A DNA stretch of 64,000 nucleotides from Streptacidiphilus sp. 4-A2 (GCA_014284505.1 JAAFYY010000001.1:1-64000); one strand, 5' to 3'; positions 37,167-46,276 are shown, numbered from the stretch's first letter. The notes: generated from the letters alone by a model not told the origin. Numbers and translations: made by a program.

Positions 37167-37213
37167 GGTCAGTGGTCAGCGGGTCAGTGGTCAGCAGGGT
37201 CAGTGGTCAGCGG
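37167..37213. repeat. Tandem repeat, about 15-16 bp x 3
   Basis: Three near-identical copies of GGTCAGTGGTCAGCG lie just upstream of the flavoenzyme gene, within its transcribed 5' region. The unit itself contains two GGTCAG half-units. Confidence 0.85.
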
Positions 37214-37460
37214 GGTCACCGGCGTTGCCGGGGGCCAGGCACCAGCAACAGCCCCGGCGGAGAAGCGGACGGCAGCGGTGGTTGCGGAGCGGCGGATATG
37301 CGCGCAGGGGTGTCAGAACTGCTCATGCTGGGGGCTGTCCGTCCCATAGGGGTGCAGCGCGCCACGCCGTGCCGTGGTACGGCGGCGGACCGGCGCGTGC
37401 GGGTGAGCGCGTGTCCTGGCAGGAGGTCCTGGGAGTCTCAGCGCCGTACGGCGCGAGCGG

Positions 37461-37595
37461 TCAACGGACCGGCGAGGTCCTCGGACACAGCGCGCTGCTC
37501 ACACGCAGCAGATCGACATGGCGGCGGGCGACCATGAACCGAGCGAACCCGTGCGGACGCGGCGTACCGCCGTCGCTGGTGCCTCGTGCCTGCAT
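37461..37595 (-). CDS. Cysteine-type leader peptide
   Basis: A 44-codon frame from ATG 37595, preceded by GAGGTGAT eight bases upstream, ends at TGA 37461. A second in-frame ATG at 37535 would give 24 codons. Both forms contain ARRHVDLLRVSSALC, an almost exact copy of the consensus of actinobacterial leader peptides upstream of sulfur-assimilation operons. The cysteine codon near the end is the likely sensor. It lies between the SAM-IV-like aptamer and the flavoenzyme gene, with about 310 bp from its stop to the next start, enough space for an attenuator structure. Confidence 0.8.
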   Translation of the reverse strand: MQARGTSDGGTPRPHGFARFMVARRHVDLLRVSSALCPRTSPVR

Positions 37596-37654
37596 GCGGA
37601 TCACCTCGCCACTCTCCGCCCCTGAACGGGGCCCGCGCCTACCGGACGGGTCCG

Positions 37655-37744
37655 CCCTGCCGGGTCGTCACCTGGAGCACCCCGCCACGCGGGAGGGTTG
37701 CCGGTCAGCCGGCCAGGGCTTGTCGCTGACGCTCATCACCTGGC
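37655..37744 (-). promoter_or_regulatory. SAM riboswitch, SAM-IV-like
   Basis: Read on the minus strand, the segment has the conserved core GGTGATGAGCGTCAGCGACA, then AGCCCTGGCCGGCTGACC, GGCAACCCTCC, GTGGCGGGGTGC and CCAGGTGACGACC. This order (P1, P2 with the kink-turn-like GATGA and CGGCAACC junction, and the CCTCCnnnnGGCGGGGTGC stem) is that of the SAM-IV class found in Streptomyces upstream of sulfur genes. GCCAGGT and ACCCGGC can close P1 with one mismatch, although the mapped -10 leaves little room before that 5' strand. Binding of S-adenosylmethionine should switch the operon off when sulfur is plentiful. Class assignment rests on remembered consensus. Confidence 0.8.
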
Positions 37745-37747
37745 TTC

Positions 37748-37776
37748 AAGCTAGCCGCTCGTCCTGCCGTAGACAA
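37748..37776 (-). promoter_or_regulatory. Promoter of the riboswitch-controlled operon
   Basis: TTGTCT (complement of 37771-37776) and TAGCTT (complement of 37748-37753) are 17 bp apart on the minus strand. The predicted start is at about 37741, exactly at the 5' edge of the aptamer. Confidence 0.65.
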
Positions 37777-38034
37777 TCCCCGGCGCCGCGCGGGGCGACC
37801 CTGCCATCCCGGTTTCACTTGCCGTAACGCAGAGTTGATCTACGGGATGGTGTTCGAGGTCAAGCGTCGCACCGGCGTGGCCCAGGCCTTCCCGACAACG
37901 ACGCCCTCCTGCACTCAGTCACCGCCACCGCCGACCGCCTCGCCGGACTGGCCGTAGCCCTGGGGCTGCTGCCCGGGCGGCAGGTCGGCCGAAGGAGCGG
38001 ACGCACGAACAGCTCTACCGCCCAAGGACGTTGG
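37777..38034. other. Intergenic, no convincing gene
   Basis: A short plus-strand run (NDALLHSVTATADRLAGLA, near 37910) looks coding but has no start or recognised family. It may be a remnant. Confidence 0.35.
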
Positions 38035-38066
38035 CCGGCGCGCCCCGTGAGCGCGGGGCGCGCCGG
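38035..38066. terminator. Perfect 13-bp inverted repeat, terminator of the secreted hydrolase gene
   Basis: CCGGCGCGCCCCG and CGGGGCGCGCCGG flank a 6-base loop, 8 bp downstream of the stop of the minus-strand hydrolase gene. Confidence 0.85.
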
Positions 38067-38073
38067 TGTGGGT

Positions 38074-39338
38074 TCACGGCAGTTGGCTGAACCAGCGCAC
38101 GATGGCGGCGGTGGCTGCGACGTTGGAGCCCAGGTGCCGGGATCCCTGGTAGTCAGGGCTGCCGAGATCGACGACTGGCGCGTTCACGCCGTGCGTTCGC
38201 AGGGAGGCCTCGCAGTGGTCGGTGTTGGCATTGGCCGCCTGCTCGTCCCCGCCGGCGTCGTACAGGCGGATCGGGACTCGAGGGCTCCAGTCGCACGTGC
38301 TGTCAGCCACCCGCAGGGCTGCGGCCAGTCGGCCTGTCGGGTGGCTCAGCATGTCGACGCCGTGTGGGGTGAGCAACGCGCTGAGGGTGTCGGGTGTGCC
38401 CGCGAGAAGCTGCTGGCCGGTGTGCGAACCGTCGAACAGTGCCTCGATGGTGCTGTCGTAGGGAGCTTGGAAGACTTCGCCCGGTGAGTCGTAGAGATGG
38501 TGCAGCCGATTCCAGGCGACGAGCAGGTAGGCGGTGTACAGCACGCTGGATTTTGCGTCGAGCGAGCCGTCGAGCAGTGCCGGCAATTCGGCGTACTGGA
38601 AGTCGTATGCGCCGCTGACCGGGGCGACGGCTTCGAGCCGGAACCATCGATCGCCACCGGCTTGCAGTGTTCGCGCGAGTGCCATGGCCGCCGAGGCACC
38701 CTGGAGAACCCCGTGACCATCACGTCGTGCCCAAGGGTCCGGCCGGTCCGTGGAACAAAGGCGCGGGCTGCCCGCAGCATGTCCAGCGAGGCGGTCGTCT
38801 CGGAGGGCACGTCCATCCAGGGGTGGGGTCCGGGACCGACGCCGAGGCCGAGGTAGTCCGGAGCGACAGCGGCGAACCCGGCGGACGCGTAGGTGATGGC
38901 AGGTGCGGACACGAATCCGACCTTGGTCATGGAGGACGGTGCGTCGAACCGGTAGCTGGCCGTGCCGTGGGCGAACGAGACTGTCCGCAGTTCGGTCTCG
39001 CCGCTACGGGGCAGCACCAGCAGTCCGCTGGCGGTGGTGGGCCGGCCCGCCGGGTCCACGGTTCGATAGACGAGCTGGTAGGCGTCCACCCCGAACCGGA
39101 CTGTGCTCGTGTCGAACCCGGCAGCGGCCAGGGCGGCAGCGACGTCCTGCTTCGTCGCCAGGGTGCTCACCTGCCGCGCGGACACCAACTGTCCGCGACA
39201 GCCGGGGGTCACCGCACCCGCCGAAGCGGTACCGAGCGGCAGCGTTGCAGCGGCTAACACCAGGCCGAGCAGAACCGCCATGGCCCTGAGCCGACGGAAT
39301 ACGGAGCGCGGATTGCCTGCTTGGGGAACGGATTTCAT
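38074..39338 (-). CDS. Secreted lipase-like alpha/beta hydrolase, frameshifted
   Basis: ATG 39338 leads into a signal peptide (RAMAVLLGLVLAAATLPLG, then TASAGA). The mature part reads YQLVYRTVDPAGRPTTASG, LLVLPRSGETELRTVSFAH, AGFAAVAPDYLGLGVGPGP and, after a shift near 38705, VTGFSQGASAAMALART with the GxSxG nucleophile. PVSGAYDFQYAELPALLDG, VPIRLYDAGGDEQAANANT (acid) and GSRHLGSNVAATAAI (histidine) complete the triad. It ends at TGA 38074. The layout matches secretory lipases and the related cutinase-like hydrolases of actinomycetes, about 400 residues long, acting outside the cell on esters. It stands alone with its own terminator. Confidence 0.85.
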
Positions 39339-39682
39339 GTCGCAGACGCTAGTGACGACCGCGCTCCCCCACTGCCCGGCCAGCGGGTGTACCGACCCTG
39401 GGGCCAGCCCCACCAAGGCACCTGGGGCCAGCCTGATGTCAGCCCCGAAGGATTCCGCCCGGAGCGAGGCAGAGCGAATTCTCGCCGTTCCGCGATCTGC
39501 TCCTGAATCGCGCGCGGCCGACGGGGTCACCCGGCTCTCCTTCGGCTGCGCGGCCGATCTGATCGCACCGGAGGACATGACCGGGTTCGCCGAGGACGTC
39601 GTCCGCGTCCTGGCGACACGAACGAGGGCCAGGATCCGCAGCTGGTTTGACGACGGCGCGATCGGCCCAGGTGTGCGCCGTC
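39339..39682. other. Intergenic with possible plus-strand gene remnant
   Basis: Around 39530-39650 the plus strand reads RLSFGCAADLIAPEDMTGF and then AEDVVRVLATR, which resembles the end of an acyltransferase or condensation-type protein. No start or body is visible. Confidence 0.3.
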
Positions 39683-40666
39683 TCAGCCGTCGAGGGTGCC
39701 CATGTACTCGGGGGCGTAGCGGTCTCCGGTGACCACGCCGGGCGGGGCGACGGCTTCGATCGCCGTGATGTCCTCGTCGGTGAGGACGATCTCGGTGGCC
39801 GCGATGTTCTCCTCCAGGTAGCGGCGGCGTTTGGTGCCGGGGATGGCGACCGCACCCTGGTGCTGGACCCACGCCAGGGCCAGCTGGGAGGGGGTGACCC
39901 CCTTGGGCTGGGCGAGGCGGTGGACTTCCTTGACGACATCGAGGTTCCGGTCGAAGTTCTCGCCCTGGAAGCGGGGGTCGGTCCGCCGCCAGTCGTCGGG
40001 GGCGAAGTCGTCCGGGCTGGTGATGGCCCCGGACAGGAAGCCGCGCCCCAGTGGCGAGTAGGCGACCAGGCCGATCCCCAGCTCCCGCAGGGCGTCGAGG
40101 ACCCCGTTGTGCTCGATGCCGCGCTCGAACAGGGAGTACTCGGTCTGCACGGCGGCCAGCGGGTGGACCGCGTGTGCACGCCGGATCGTCTGCGCCGAGG
40201 CCTCGCAGACGCCGATGTGGCGGGCCTTGCCCTCGGCGACCAGTTCGGCCAGGGCGCCGACGGTCTCCTCGATCGGCACGCTCGGGTCGATGCGGTGCAG
40301 GTAGAAAAGGTCGACATGGTCGGTGCCCAGGTGCCGCAGCGACCGCTCCAGCGCCCGGCGCACGTACTGGGGCCGGCCGTTGAGTCCGAGGACCTGCCCG
40401 TCGTCGGCGATCTCCACACCGGTCTTGGTGGCGAGTACGGCGGCGCCGCGGCGCCCGGCCAGCGCCTTGCCGACGAGCTGCTCGTTGACGAACGGGCCGT
40501 AGCTCTCGGCGGTGTCGAGCAGGGTGACGCCCAGTTCCAGTGCCCGGTCGATCGTGGCGAGGGACTCCGTCTCATCGGTGGCACCGTAGAAGGCGCTCAT
40601 GCCCATGCAGCCGAGCCCCTGCGCACCAACGGTCAGACCCTGATTGCCCAGCGCGTGCTGTTCCAT
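39683..40666 (-). CDS. Aldo/keto reductase
   Basis: Intact 327-residue product from ATG 40666. It has the TIM-barrel AKR signature: [30 protein letters not shown] (catalytic D and Y), [12 protein letters not shown] (K), [19 protein letters not shown] (H), [16 protein letters not shown] and the C-terminal NADPH-binding [16 protein letters not shown]. It is divergent from the TetR gene at 40762 and shares operator-like sequences with it. Such AKRs reduce aldehydes and ketones with NADPH, often under TetR control. The second AKR in this window (54738-55635) belongs to another subgroup. Confidence 0.93.
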   Translation of the reverse strand: MEQHALGNQGLTVGAQGLGCMGMSAFYGATDETESLATIDRALELGVTLLDTAESYGPFVNEQLVGKALAGRRGAAVLATKTGVEIADDGQVLGLNGRPQYVRRALERSLRHLGTDHVDLFYLHRIDPSVPIEETVGALAELVAEGKARHIGVCEASAQTIRRAHAVHPLAAVQTEYSLFERGIEHNGVLDALRELGIGLVAYSPLGRGFLSGAITSPDDFAPDDWRRTDPRFQGENFDRNLDVVKEVHRLAQPKGVTPSQLALAWVQHQGAVAIPGTKRRRYLEENIAATEIVLTDEDITAIEAVAPPGVVTGDRYAPEYMGTLDG

Positions 40667-40682
40667 TGCGATCCTCCATCAG

Positions 40683-40749
40683 AACTAACCGGATAGTTAC
40701 CAAGGTAGGACTGCTCGCTTCCCCATGTCAACAACTGGTTAGTTAGTTG
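40683..40749. promoter_or_regulatory. Two TetR-type operators between the aldo/keto reductase and TetR genes
   Basis: AACTAACCGGATAGTT at 40683-40698 is a 16-bp palindrome with one mismatch pair. CAACTGGTTAGTTAGTTG at 40732-40749 has CAACT/AGTTG arms and shares the AACTnnnnAGTT element. They flank the divergent starts, so the TetR protein probably represses both genes. Confidence 0.7.
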
Positions 40750-40761
40750 TAGGGTTGGCGC

Positions 40762-41396
40762 ATGCCGCGCGATGCCAACGCCACCAGGACCCGACTGCTC
40801 GATGCCGCCTTCGCCGAGTTCGCCGCCTACGGCATCGCCGGTGCGCGCGTGGACCGCATAGCCGAGAACGCCGCAGCGAACAAGCGGATGATCTACATCT
40901 ACTTCGGCAGCAAGGAAGAGCTGTTCGACGAGGTGCTGCGGCGGGCGGTGGCGGCCGGCATCGCCGCAGTGCCGTTCACCGTCGAGGATCTGCCCGGCTA
41001 CGCGGGCGCGATCTTCGACCACCTCGTCACCCGGCGGGACCTGATGCGCCTGCGCCTGTGGAAGCTCCTGGAACGCTCCGACGTCACCGGGCCCGAAGCC
41101 GAGGCCGAGGCCTTCGACCACAAGACCGCCGCCGTGGCCGAGGCGCAGCAGCGCGGCGACCTCGCCCAGGACATGCTGCCCGACGATCTGCTGACCATGG
41201 TCCTCGCCGCGGCCCAGGCGTGGTTCTGGGCCGAGGAGGGCGGACAGCCCTGGCCGCCGGAGCGCCTGGCCCTGCACCGGGCGGCGGTCGTCGAGGCCGC
41301 CCGCCGGATCATCGGACCCCGGCGCCCCCGACCGACGGTCGATCGGCCGCAGCAGCGGCCGGGCAGGGCCACCGCCCGGAAGGAGGACCGAGGTGA
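40762..41396 (+). CDS. TetR family transcriptional regulator, frameshifted at C-terminus
   Basis: ATG 40762 opens a typical TetR DNA-binding domain: RTRLLDAAFAEFAAYGIAG, ARVDRIAENAAANKRMIYI, YFGSKEELFDEVLRRAV. The ligand domain follows (LMRLRLWKLLERSDVTG, QRGDLAQDMLPDDLLTMVL, AAAQAWFWAEEGGQPWPPE). A missing base near 41322 shifts the last part; the correct frame ends with a TGA at 41394-41396 that overlaps the GTG of the next gene. It sits next to palindromic operators and the divergent aldo/keto reductase. Confidence 0.88.
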
Positions 41397-42048
41397 AGGT
41401 CGTTCTCTTCGGCGCATCGGGCATGGTCGGACAGGGAGTACTCCGCGCCTGCCTGGAGGATCCCGGGGTGACGGAGATCATCGCGGTCGTGCGCCGACCG
41501 CTCGACCGCGACGAACGCAAACTCCGCGAGGTGATCCACTCGGACTTCACGGACCTCGCCGCTCGCGCGGGAGCTGGCCGGGCGGACGCATGCTTCTACA
41601 CCCTCGGCGTGTCCGCGGCGGGGCGGAGCCGCTCGGAATACGAGCTGATCACCTACACCTACGCGGTAGCGGCCGCCCGAGTGGTGGCCTCCGGCAATCC
41701 GCGTCTGACGTTCGTCTACGTGTCGGAGAGGAACCGACAGCTCGGAACAGGCCGCGCATACTGGGCGCGGGTGAAGGGAGGACCGAGAACGCCTGCTGGC
41801 CATGGACATGCGCGCCTACATGTTCCGCCCGGGTGGATCCAGCCGGTACACGGCGAGACGTCCGGCACCGCCTGGTACCGGCTCTTCTATAAGCTCACCT
41901 CCCCGCTGTATCCGCTCGTGCGCCGCGTGGCACCTCGCTATGTGACCAGTACTGGCAGCTGGGGCGCGCGATGGTCGCCACCACCCGCCTGGACGGCACC
42001 GGACCGCACATCCTCTCCACCCCGCAGATCAACCACCTCGGAGCCTGA
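41393..42048 (+). CDS. NAD(P)-binding epimerase/reductase-like protein, multiply frameshifted
   Basis: GTG 41393 overlaps the TetR stop. The product begins KVVLFGASGMVGQGVLRAC (GxxGxxG dinucleotide site), then LEDPGVTEIIAVVRRPLDR, CFYTLGVSAAGRSRSEYEL and LTFVYVS. At least six single-base deletions between 41725 and 41950 break the second half, which reads in pieces ARVKGRTENALLAMD, AYMFRPGWIQP and HILSTPQINHLGA to TGA 42046. The family (atypical SDR, about 220 residues) modifies or senses NADPH. It is probably cotranscribed with the TetR gene and controlled by it. Confidence 0.78.
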
Positions 42049-42175
42049 CCGCACCGTGCACTTCATCCGGGCACAGTGTTCCGCATGTGGAACAACCGAG
42101 CCTGAGGCGGTGGGTTCCGGCGCTGCGGGCCAGTCGGTGCCGAAGAGGATGTGGTGAGCGGGGGTCACTTTCGGC

Positions 42176-42758
42176 TCAGGCAGGCACTGCGGATCGGCCG
42201 CTGAGCAGGCTGCGCGCGGACGCCTTTGCCGCGTCCACCACGGCGCGGTCCTGCAGCAGCCGTCCCGAGGCCAGGGCGCCGTCGATCAGCAGCCCGAAGT
42301 GCCAGGCCAGCGCCTCGGGGTCGGCGGCTCCGGCAGAGCGGGCCAGCTCGGCCAACCAGGTCTGGCGCCGGCGTACGTGCGCGACGGTGGCAGCGTGGGC
42401 CTCGGAGGCCGGGTCCGCCTCGACCGCGGCGCTGATGAAGGGACAGCCGAAGAGGCCGTGCTGCTCGAACGCGTCGAGGAGGGCGTCGAACAGCCGACGA
42501 GCTGTTCACCGGCGGAGTCCCCGGCCCGCGCGGCCGCGGCCTGCAACCGGGCCATCCAGACGTCGTCGGTCTGCCGCAGATAGGCGGCGACCAGCTCGTC
42601 CTTCGTGCGGAAGTGCGCGTACAGGGTCGACTTGGCGACCCCCGACTCCGCGATGACCTGATCGACCCCCACACCCGCAGGCCCTTGCGGTAGAAGAGCT
42701 CGCTCGCGGTGGCGAGGATCTTCTGTTCTGTGTTCGTCTTCCGCACTCTGGTCGCCAT
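42176..42758 (-). CDS. TetR family transcriptional regulator, frameshifted
   Basis: ATG 42758 gives RVRKTNTEQKILATASELF, YRKGLR, then after a shift near 42680 VGVDQVIAESGVAKSTLYA and HFRTKDELVAAYLRQTDDV, the helix-turn-helix of TetR proteins. After another shift near 42500 the ligand domain continues DAFEQHGLFGCPFISAAVE, then EALAWHFGLLIDGALASGR and ends RSLLSGRSAVPA at 42176. It is divergent from the quinone-oxidoreductase-like gene, and a pair of repeated sites lies between them. Confidence 0.88.
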
Positions 42759-42765
42759 ACAGACA

Positions 42766-42835
42766 GACTAGTTCGTTCGATTAACCGTCGACAAGCCTTG
42801 CCCCACCACATAAGACGGACTAGTCTGTTCGATTA
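42766..42835. promoter_or_regulatory. Paired 18-bp direct repeats between TetR and oxidoreductase genes
   Basis: GACTAGTTCGTTCGATTA at 42766-42783 and GACTAGTCTGTTCGATTA at 42818-42835 differ at two positions and are exactly 52 bp apart. Each contains the palindrome ACTAGT. They are the likely binding sites of the adjacent TetR protein. Confidence 0.75.
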
Positions 42836-42868
42836 GCAGGATGCCCGGACATGGATTGAGGTTGCGCG

Positions 42869-43847
42869 ATGCGTGCGGTAGTGCTGCAGGAGTTCGGTGG
42901 CGCGTTGGAGCTGACGCAGTTGGACAGGCCGGTTGCCGGTACCGGACAGGTACTGGTGCGGATCATCGCGAGCGGGGTGAACCCGCTCGACGTGAAGATC
43001 AGCGCCGGGACGGCCGCCCATGCCAAGCGGGTGCTGCCCGCGGTGCTGGGGCTCGACCTGGCCGGCGTCGTCGAGGAGGTGGGCCCGGAGGTCGACGGCT
43101 TCGCCCCGGCGACCGAGGTCTACGGCATGACCGGTGGCGTCGGTGACCTCCAGGGTTCGCTGGCCGAGTACGCGGCCGTGGACGCCAGGCTGCTCGCCCG
43201 CAAGCCGCGTGCGCTCACCATGCGCCAGGCCGCGGCCCTGCCGCTGGTCGCGATCACCGCATGGAGGGCCTGGTGGACCGCGCCGGCGTGCAGGCCGGGC
43301 AGAAGGTACTGGTCCACGGCGGCGCGGGCGGCATCGGACACGTGGCCGTCCAGATCGCCCGGGCCCGGGGCGCCGAGGTCTATGCCACCGGCTCCGCCCG
43401 GAGTCTCGCGGTCATCGAACGACTGGGCGCGACCTCCATCGACTACACCACCACTACCTCCGCCCAGTACGTGGCCCGGTACACCGACGGGGAGGGCTTC
43501 GACGTGGTCTACGACACCGTGGGCGGGGCCACCCTCGACGACTCCTTCACCTCGGTGCGCACCTACACCGGCCACGTCGTCAGCGCACTGGGCTGGGGTA
43601 CCCACAGCATCGCCCCGCTCTCCTTCCGGGGCGCAACCTACTCCGGCGTCTTCACCCTGCTGCCGCTGCTCACCGGGCGCGGCCGTGAACACCATGGCGA
43701 GATCCTGCGCGAGGTGGCCGCACTGGCCGACGCCGGGTCACTCACCCGCTGGTGGACCCGCGGCAGTTCTCCCTGGAGAGCGTCCCCGAGGCGCACGCCC
43801 TGGTGGAGAAGGGCTCCCCTCAGGGCAAGGTCGTCATCGACGTGTGA
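42869..43847 (+). CDS. NADP-dependent quinone oxidoreductase/alcohol dehydrogenase (MDR family), frameshifted
   Basis: ATG 42869 begins MRAVVLQEFGGALELTQLD and carries VRIIASGVNPLDVKISAG, AVLGLDLAGVVEEVGPEVD and AAALPLVAITA. After a shift near 43265 the nucleotide-binding motif KVLVHGGAGGIGHVAVQIA appears, then FDVVYDTVGGATLDDSF. A last shift near 43745 precedes FSLESVPEAHALVEKGSPQ and the TGA at 43845-43847. No zinc-ligand cysteine cluster is present, so it is of the quinone-oxidoreductase type. It is divergent from a TetR gene that probably controls it. Confidence 0.88.
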
Positions 43848-44062
43848 CGACCTCACGGCTCGCGGGGATCACCGCCGCGACTGCGCCCGTGGCAGGAACC
43901 CCGCCGAGGTCCGCGACCAGCGCGCAGACCTCGGACCAGAACCCTCGTCGGCGGCCCGTGCGGCGTCGGTCACGTCCGCCGCGGGCACCTTGTGGGCCGG
44001 ACCGACCGCCGACCTGGCCGTACCGGGCGCCGGCGGCGTGCGCGTGCGGGCCGGGCGTGGGC

Positions 44063-45290
44063 TCAGGCACGCGTGGCTGCTGCCTCCGCGAGCGTGTCGT
44101 CCAGCCAGTCGTAGATCCGGGCGAAGGCCAGTCGCTGGGCTCCGCCTGGCAGTGCGCGTCGGCGCCCTCTTCGGCGGTGAACTCGATCAGGGTCTTGGGG
44201 CAGGTGAGGTGGTCGTAGAGCTGCTGGGCCTGTCCGGCGAAGAACAGGTCATCGGCGGCCTCGCAGATCAGTGCGGGGCACTCAATTTTTTCGGCGATGC
44301 CGTCGCGGAGGCAGTAGTCGAGGAAGGAGGCACCGAAGGCGCGGGGGTGTCGGCTCCCATCACGTACATGCCGTGGTTCAGCGCCCAGCGCATGACCGGG
44401 TTGGTGGCGATCAGGTGGTCCAGCTGGGCGTCGAGCTCCGGATCCGAGACGGCGCGCAGCCGCCGTTCGTTCTCGTCCCAGTCACCGGGCATGATGTCGG
44501 TGACTGTCCGGCTGAGATCGTAGACGCCGTCGAGGGCGATCACGGCGGCCAGTCGGTGCTCGAACGCGGCCGCCCTGGGGGCGAGCAGTCCGCCCATGCT
44601 GTTGCCCAGCAGCGCGATGCGGTCGCTGTCGACCTCCGGCAGGGTCAGCGCGAAGTCGACGACGGGGCCCACGACGTTCTCCCAGTCGGGGCGGAAGACC
44701 AGTCCCTCGTGGTGCAGTGGCCCCGGCTGGCCCGGCCCGTCGAAGACCAGGACGGTGTAGCCGCGCTCCACCCCGGCCATGGCGCCGAAGTAGTGCATCT
44801 CCTCGGCTGTGCCGTCGAAGCCGTTGTGCATGATCAGGGTCGGCCTGGGGTGCCGGTGGTGTCGGCCCGGTAGAGTAGCCGGGCAGGCTGGTGCCCTGGT
44901 AGGGGATCCGGACCGGCTCGATCCGCGGGGTGAACAGGGCGGCCGCAGCATGGAAGCACTCCACGCTGCGGTCGTAGGCGTGGCGGTGGCGGGGGTCGCA
45001 CGGGTTGCCGTGCAGGAAGAACTCCGCCGACCGGTAGTAGTTCGAGGCCCGCAGGAATCCGTCCCGGGCGCTGATCCGGTGGTCCGCTTCCAGGGCTCGC
45101 CGGGCCTCGGCGGAGACCCGGTCGGCGGTGGCCAGCCACTCGTCGTGCCAGCTGCCGTAGTCGCCCTCCACGATGCGTGCACTCGTCGAGACGACCTCGC
45201 CGAAGTCGGCCCGCCGTAGGCGATGTGGCCGAACGACCGCAGGGTCTCGTACCAGAACTGGACGTCGTTGGGGAACAGCAGGGGCTTCAT
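44063..45290 (-). CDS. Alpha/beta hydrolase, FrsA/pseudooxynicotine-hydrolase-like, frameshifted
   Basis: ATG 45290 with AGGAGTGCTG upstream begins MKPLLFPNDVQFWYETLRS. An N-terminal helical cap follows in a shifted frame (DYGSWHDEWLATADRVSAE, ASNYYRSAEFFLHGNP). The catalytic domain has TLIMHNGFDGTAEEMHYFG, DGPGQPGPLHHEGLVFRPD, the nucleophile LLGNSMGGLLAPRAA and, after another shift near 44350, the acid and histidine region ending CQAEPQRLAFARIYDWLDD. Cap plus core and about 400 residues fit the family of 2,6-dihydropseudooxynicotine-type C-C hydrolases. It is divergent from the TetR gene at 45404 and has two operators in between. Confidence 0.82.
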
Positions 45291-45312
45291 CAGCACTCCT
45301 TCGCGCAGACAC

Positions 45313-45387
45313 GAGACGGATCAGTTCCGTCTCGTCTTCGACTCGAACGCTACGCCTCAGGAAACCGAGACGCAACCGTTCCGTCTC
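45313..45387. promoter_or_regulatory. Two palindromic TetR operators
   Basis: GAGACGGA-N5-TCCGTCTC at 45313-45333 is a perfect 8-bp inverted repeat. GAGACGCA-N5-TCCGTCTC at 45367-45387 is the same site with one mismatch. They lie in the 113-bp gap between the hydrolase and TetR genes, 54 bp apart centre to centre. Confidence 0.85.
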
Positions 45388-45403
45388 GCGCTAGACTCGA
45401 CGC

Positions 45404-46010
45404 ATGGCCAGCTCATCCACTCCGGACACCCCGCGCGCCGCCCCCTCGGCGGCCCGGTACTGCAGGACTCGGTAACCGCGGCGATCTCGACCGCCTTCTT
45501 CGAGGAGCTGGCAGCGACCGGCTACGCGAAGCTGTCCCTGGAGGCGGTCGCCAAACGCGCCGGAGCAGGCAAGGCGGCCATCTACCGGCGCTGGTCCTCC
45601 AAGCTGGACATGACCGTCGCCCTGATCTCCAGCGCCGTCGCGAACGCACCCGACCCGCCGACACCGGAACCCTGCGCGCCGACCTCCTCGCCTTCCTCAC
45701 CGAGACGACCGAGATCCTGCGCCACCCGCTCACCTCGAAGATCCTCCCCGACCTCCACGCCGAGAGCGGCCGCAACCCCGAACTGGCACAGGCCCTTCTC
45801 GCCGCCGTCCGCGACCCCGCCGGGCGAGAGCCGCCCGGATCCTGGAACGAGCGGTCGAACGCGGCGAACTGCCGACCGATCTCGACCACAACCTCTCACA
45901 CGACTTCCTCGCCGGCCCCCTCTACTGGCACCTCGCCGTCGCCGCCCCCGACCGCACCCGACTATCTCGAACGCCTCACCGACAAGCTCCTTGCCGCCCT
46001 GGCCGCCTGA
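45404..46010 (+). CDS. TetR family transcriptional regulator, frameshifted
   Basis: ATG 45404 starts MASSSTPDTPRAAP; after a shift near 45450 the DNA-binding domain is clean: GGPVLQDSVTAAISTAFFE, ELAATGYAKLSLEAVAKRA, GAGKAAIYRRWSSKLDM. After shifts near 45665 and 45825 the ligand domain continues ADLLAFLTETTEILRHPLT, DLHAESGRNPELAQALLAA and ends HDFLAGPLYWHLAVAAPDR, YLERLTDKLLAALAA at TGA 46008. The C-terminal domain is of the TetR_C_16/AcrR-like type. It faces the hydrolase gene across two perfect operators and almost certainly represses it and itself. Confidence 0.85.
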
Positions 46011-46276
46011 CCGTGCGGCCGCCGGGCCGCACTGGCCCATGGGGGCTTGCGCCAATGACTTCGAGCAACAGGGCTGGGACCACGCCGTATCACCGGAACC
46101 GGGACCGGAATCAGAACCCACTGGCCGAGGCCGTCGCCCGCACCTGCGGTGCCCGCATGGAGGGCCGCGCCTGAGCCGCCGTCACCGCCGGTCGCCCGAC
46201 AGGCAGGACCGCGACAGTAACGCCGCTGCTCCTTCGGGCATGGGCACAGCACTTCGCCCCCCGTACAGTGCGGGAC

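Noticed and set aside
37461..37595. T-box or conventional terminator-only leader
   Set aside because: No T-box core is visible; the strong SAM-IV-like core and the RRHVDL leader peptide explain the conserved sequence.
39530..39660. Condensation-domain or acyltransferase gene
   Set aside because: Only about 40 residues resemble such an end, and no active-site HHxxxD or other part is visible nearby; recorded only as a possible remnant.
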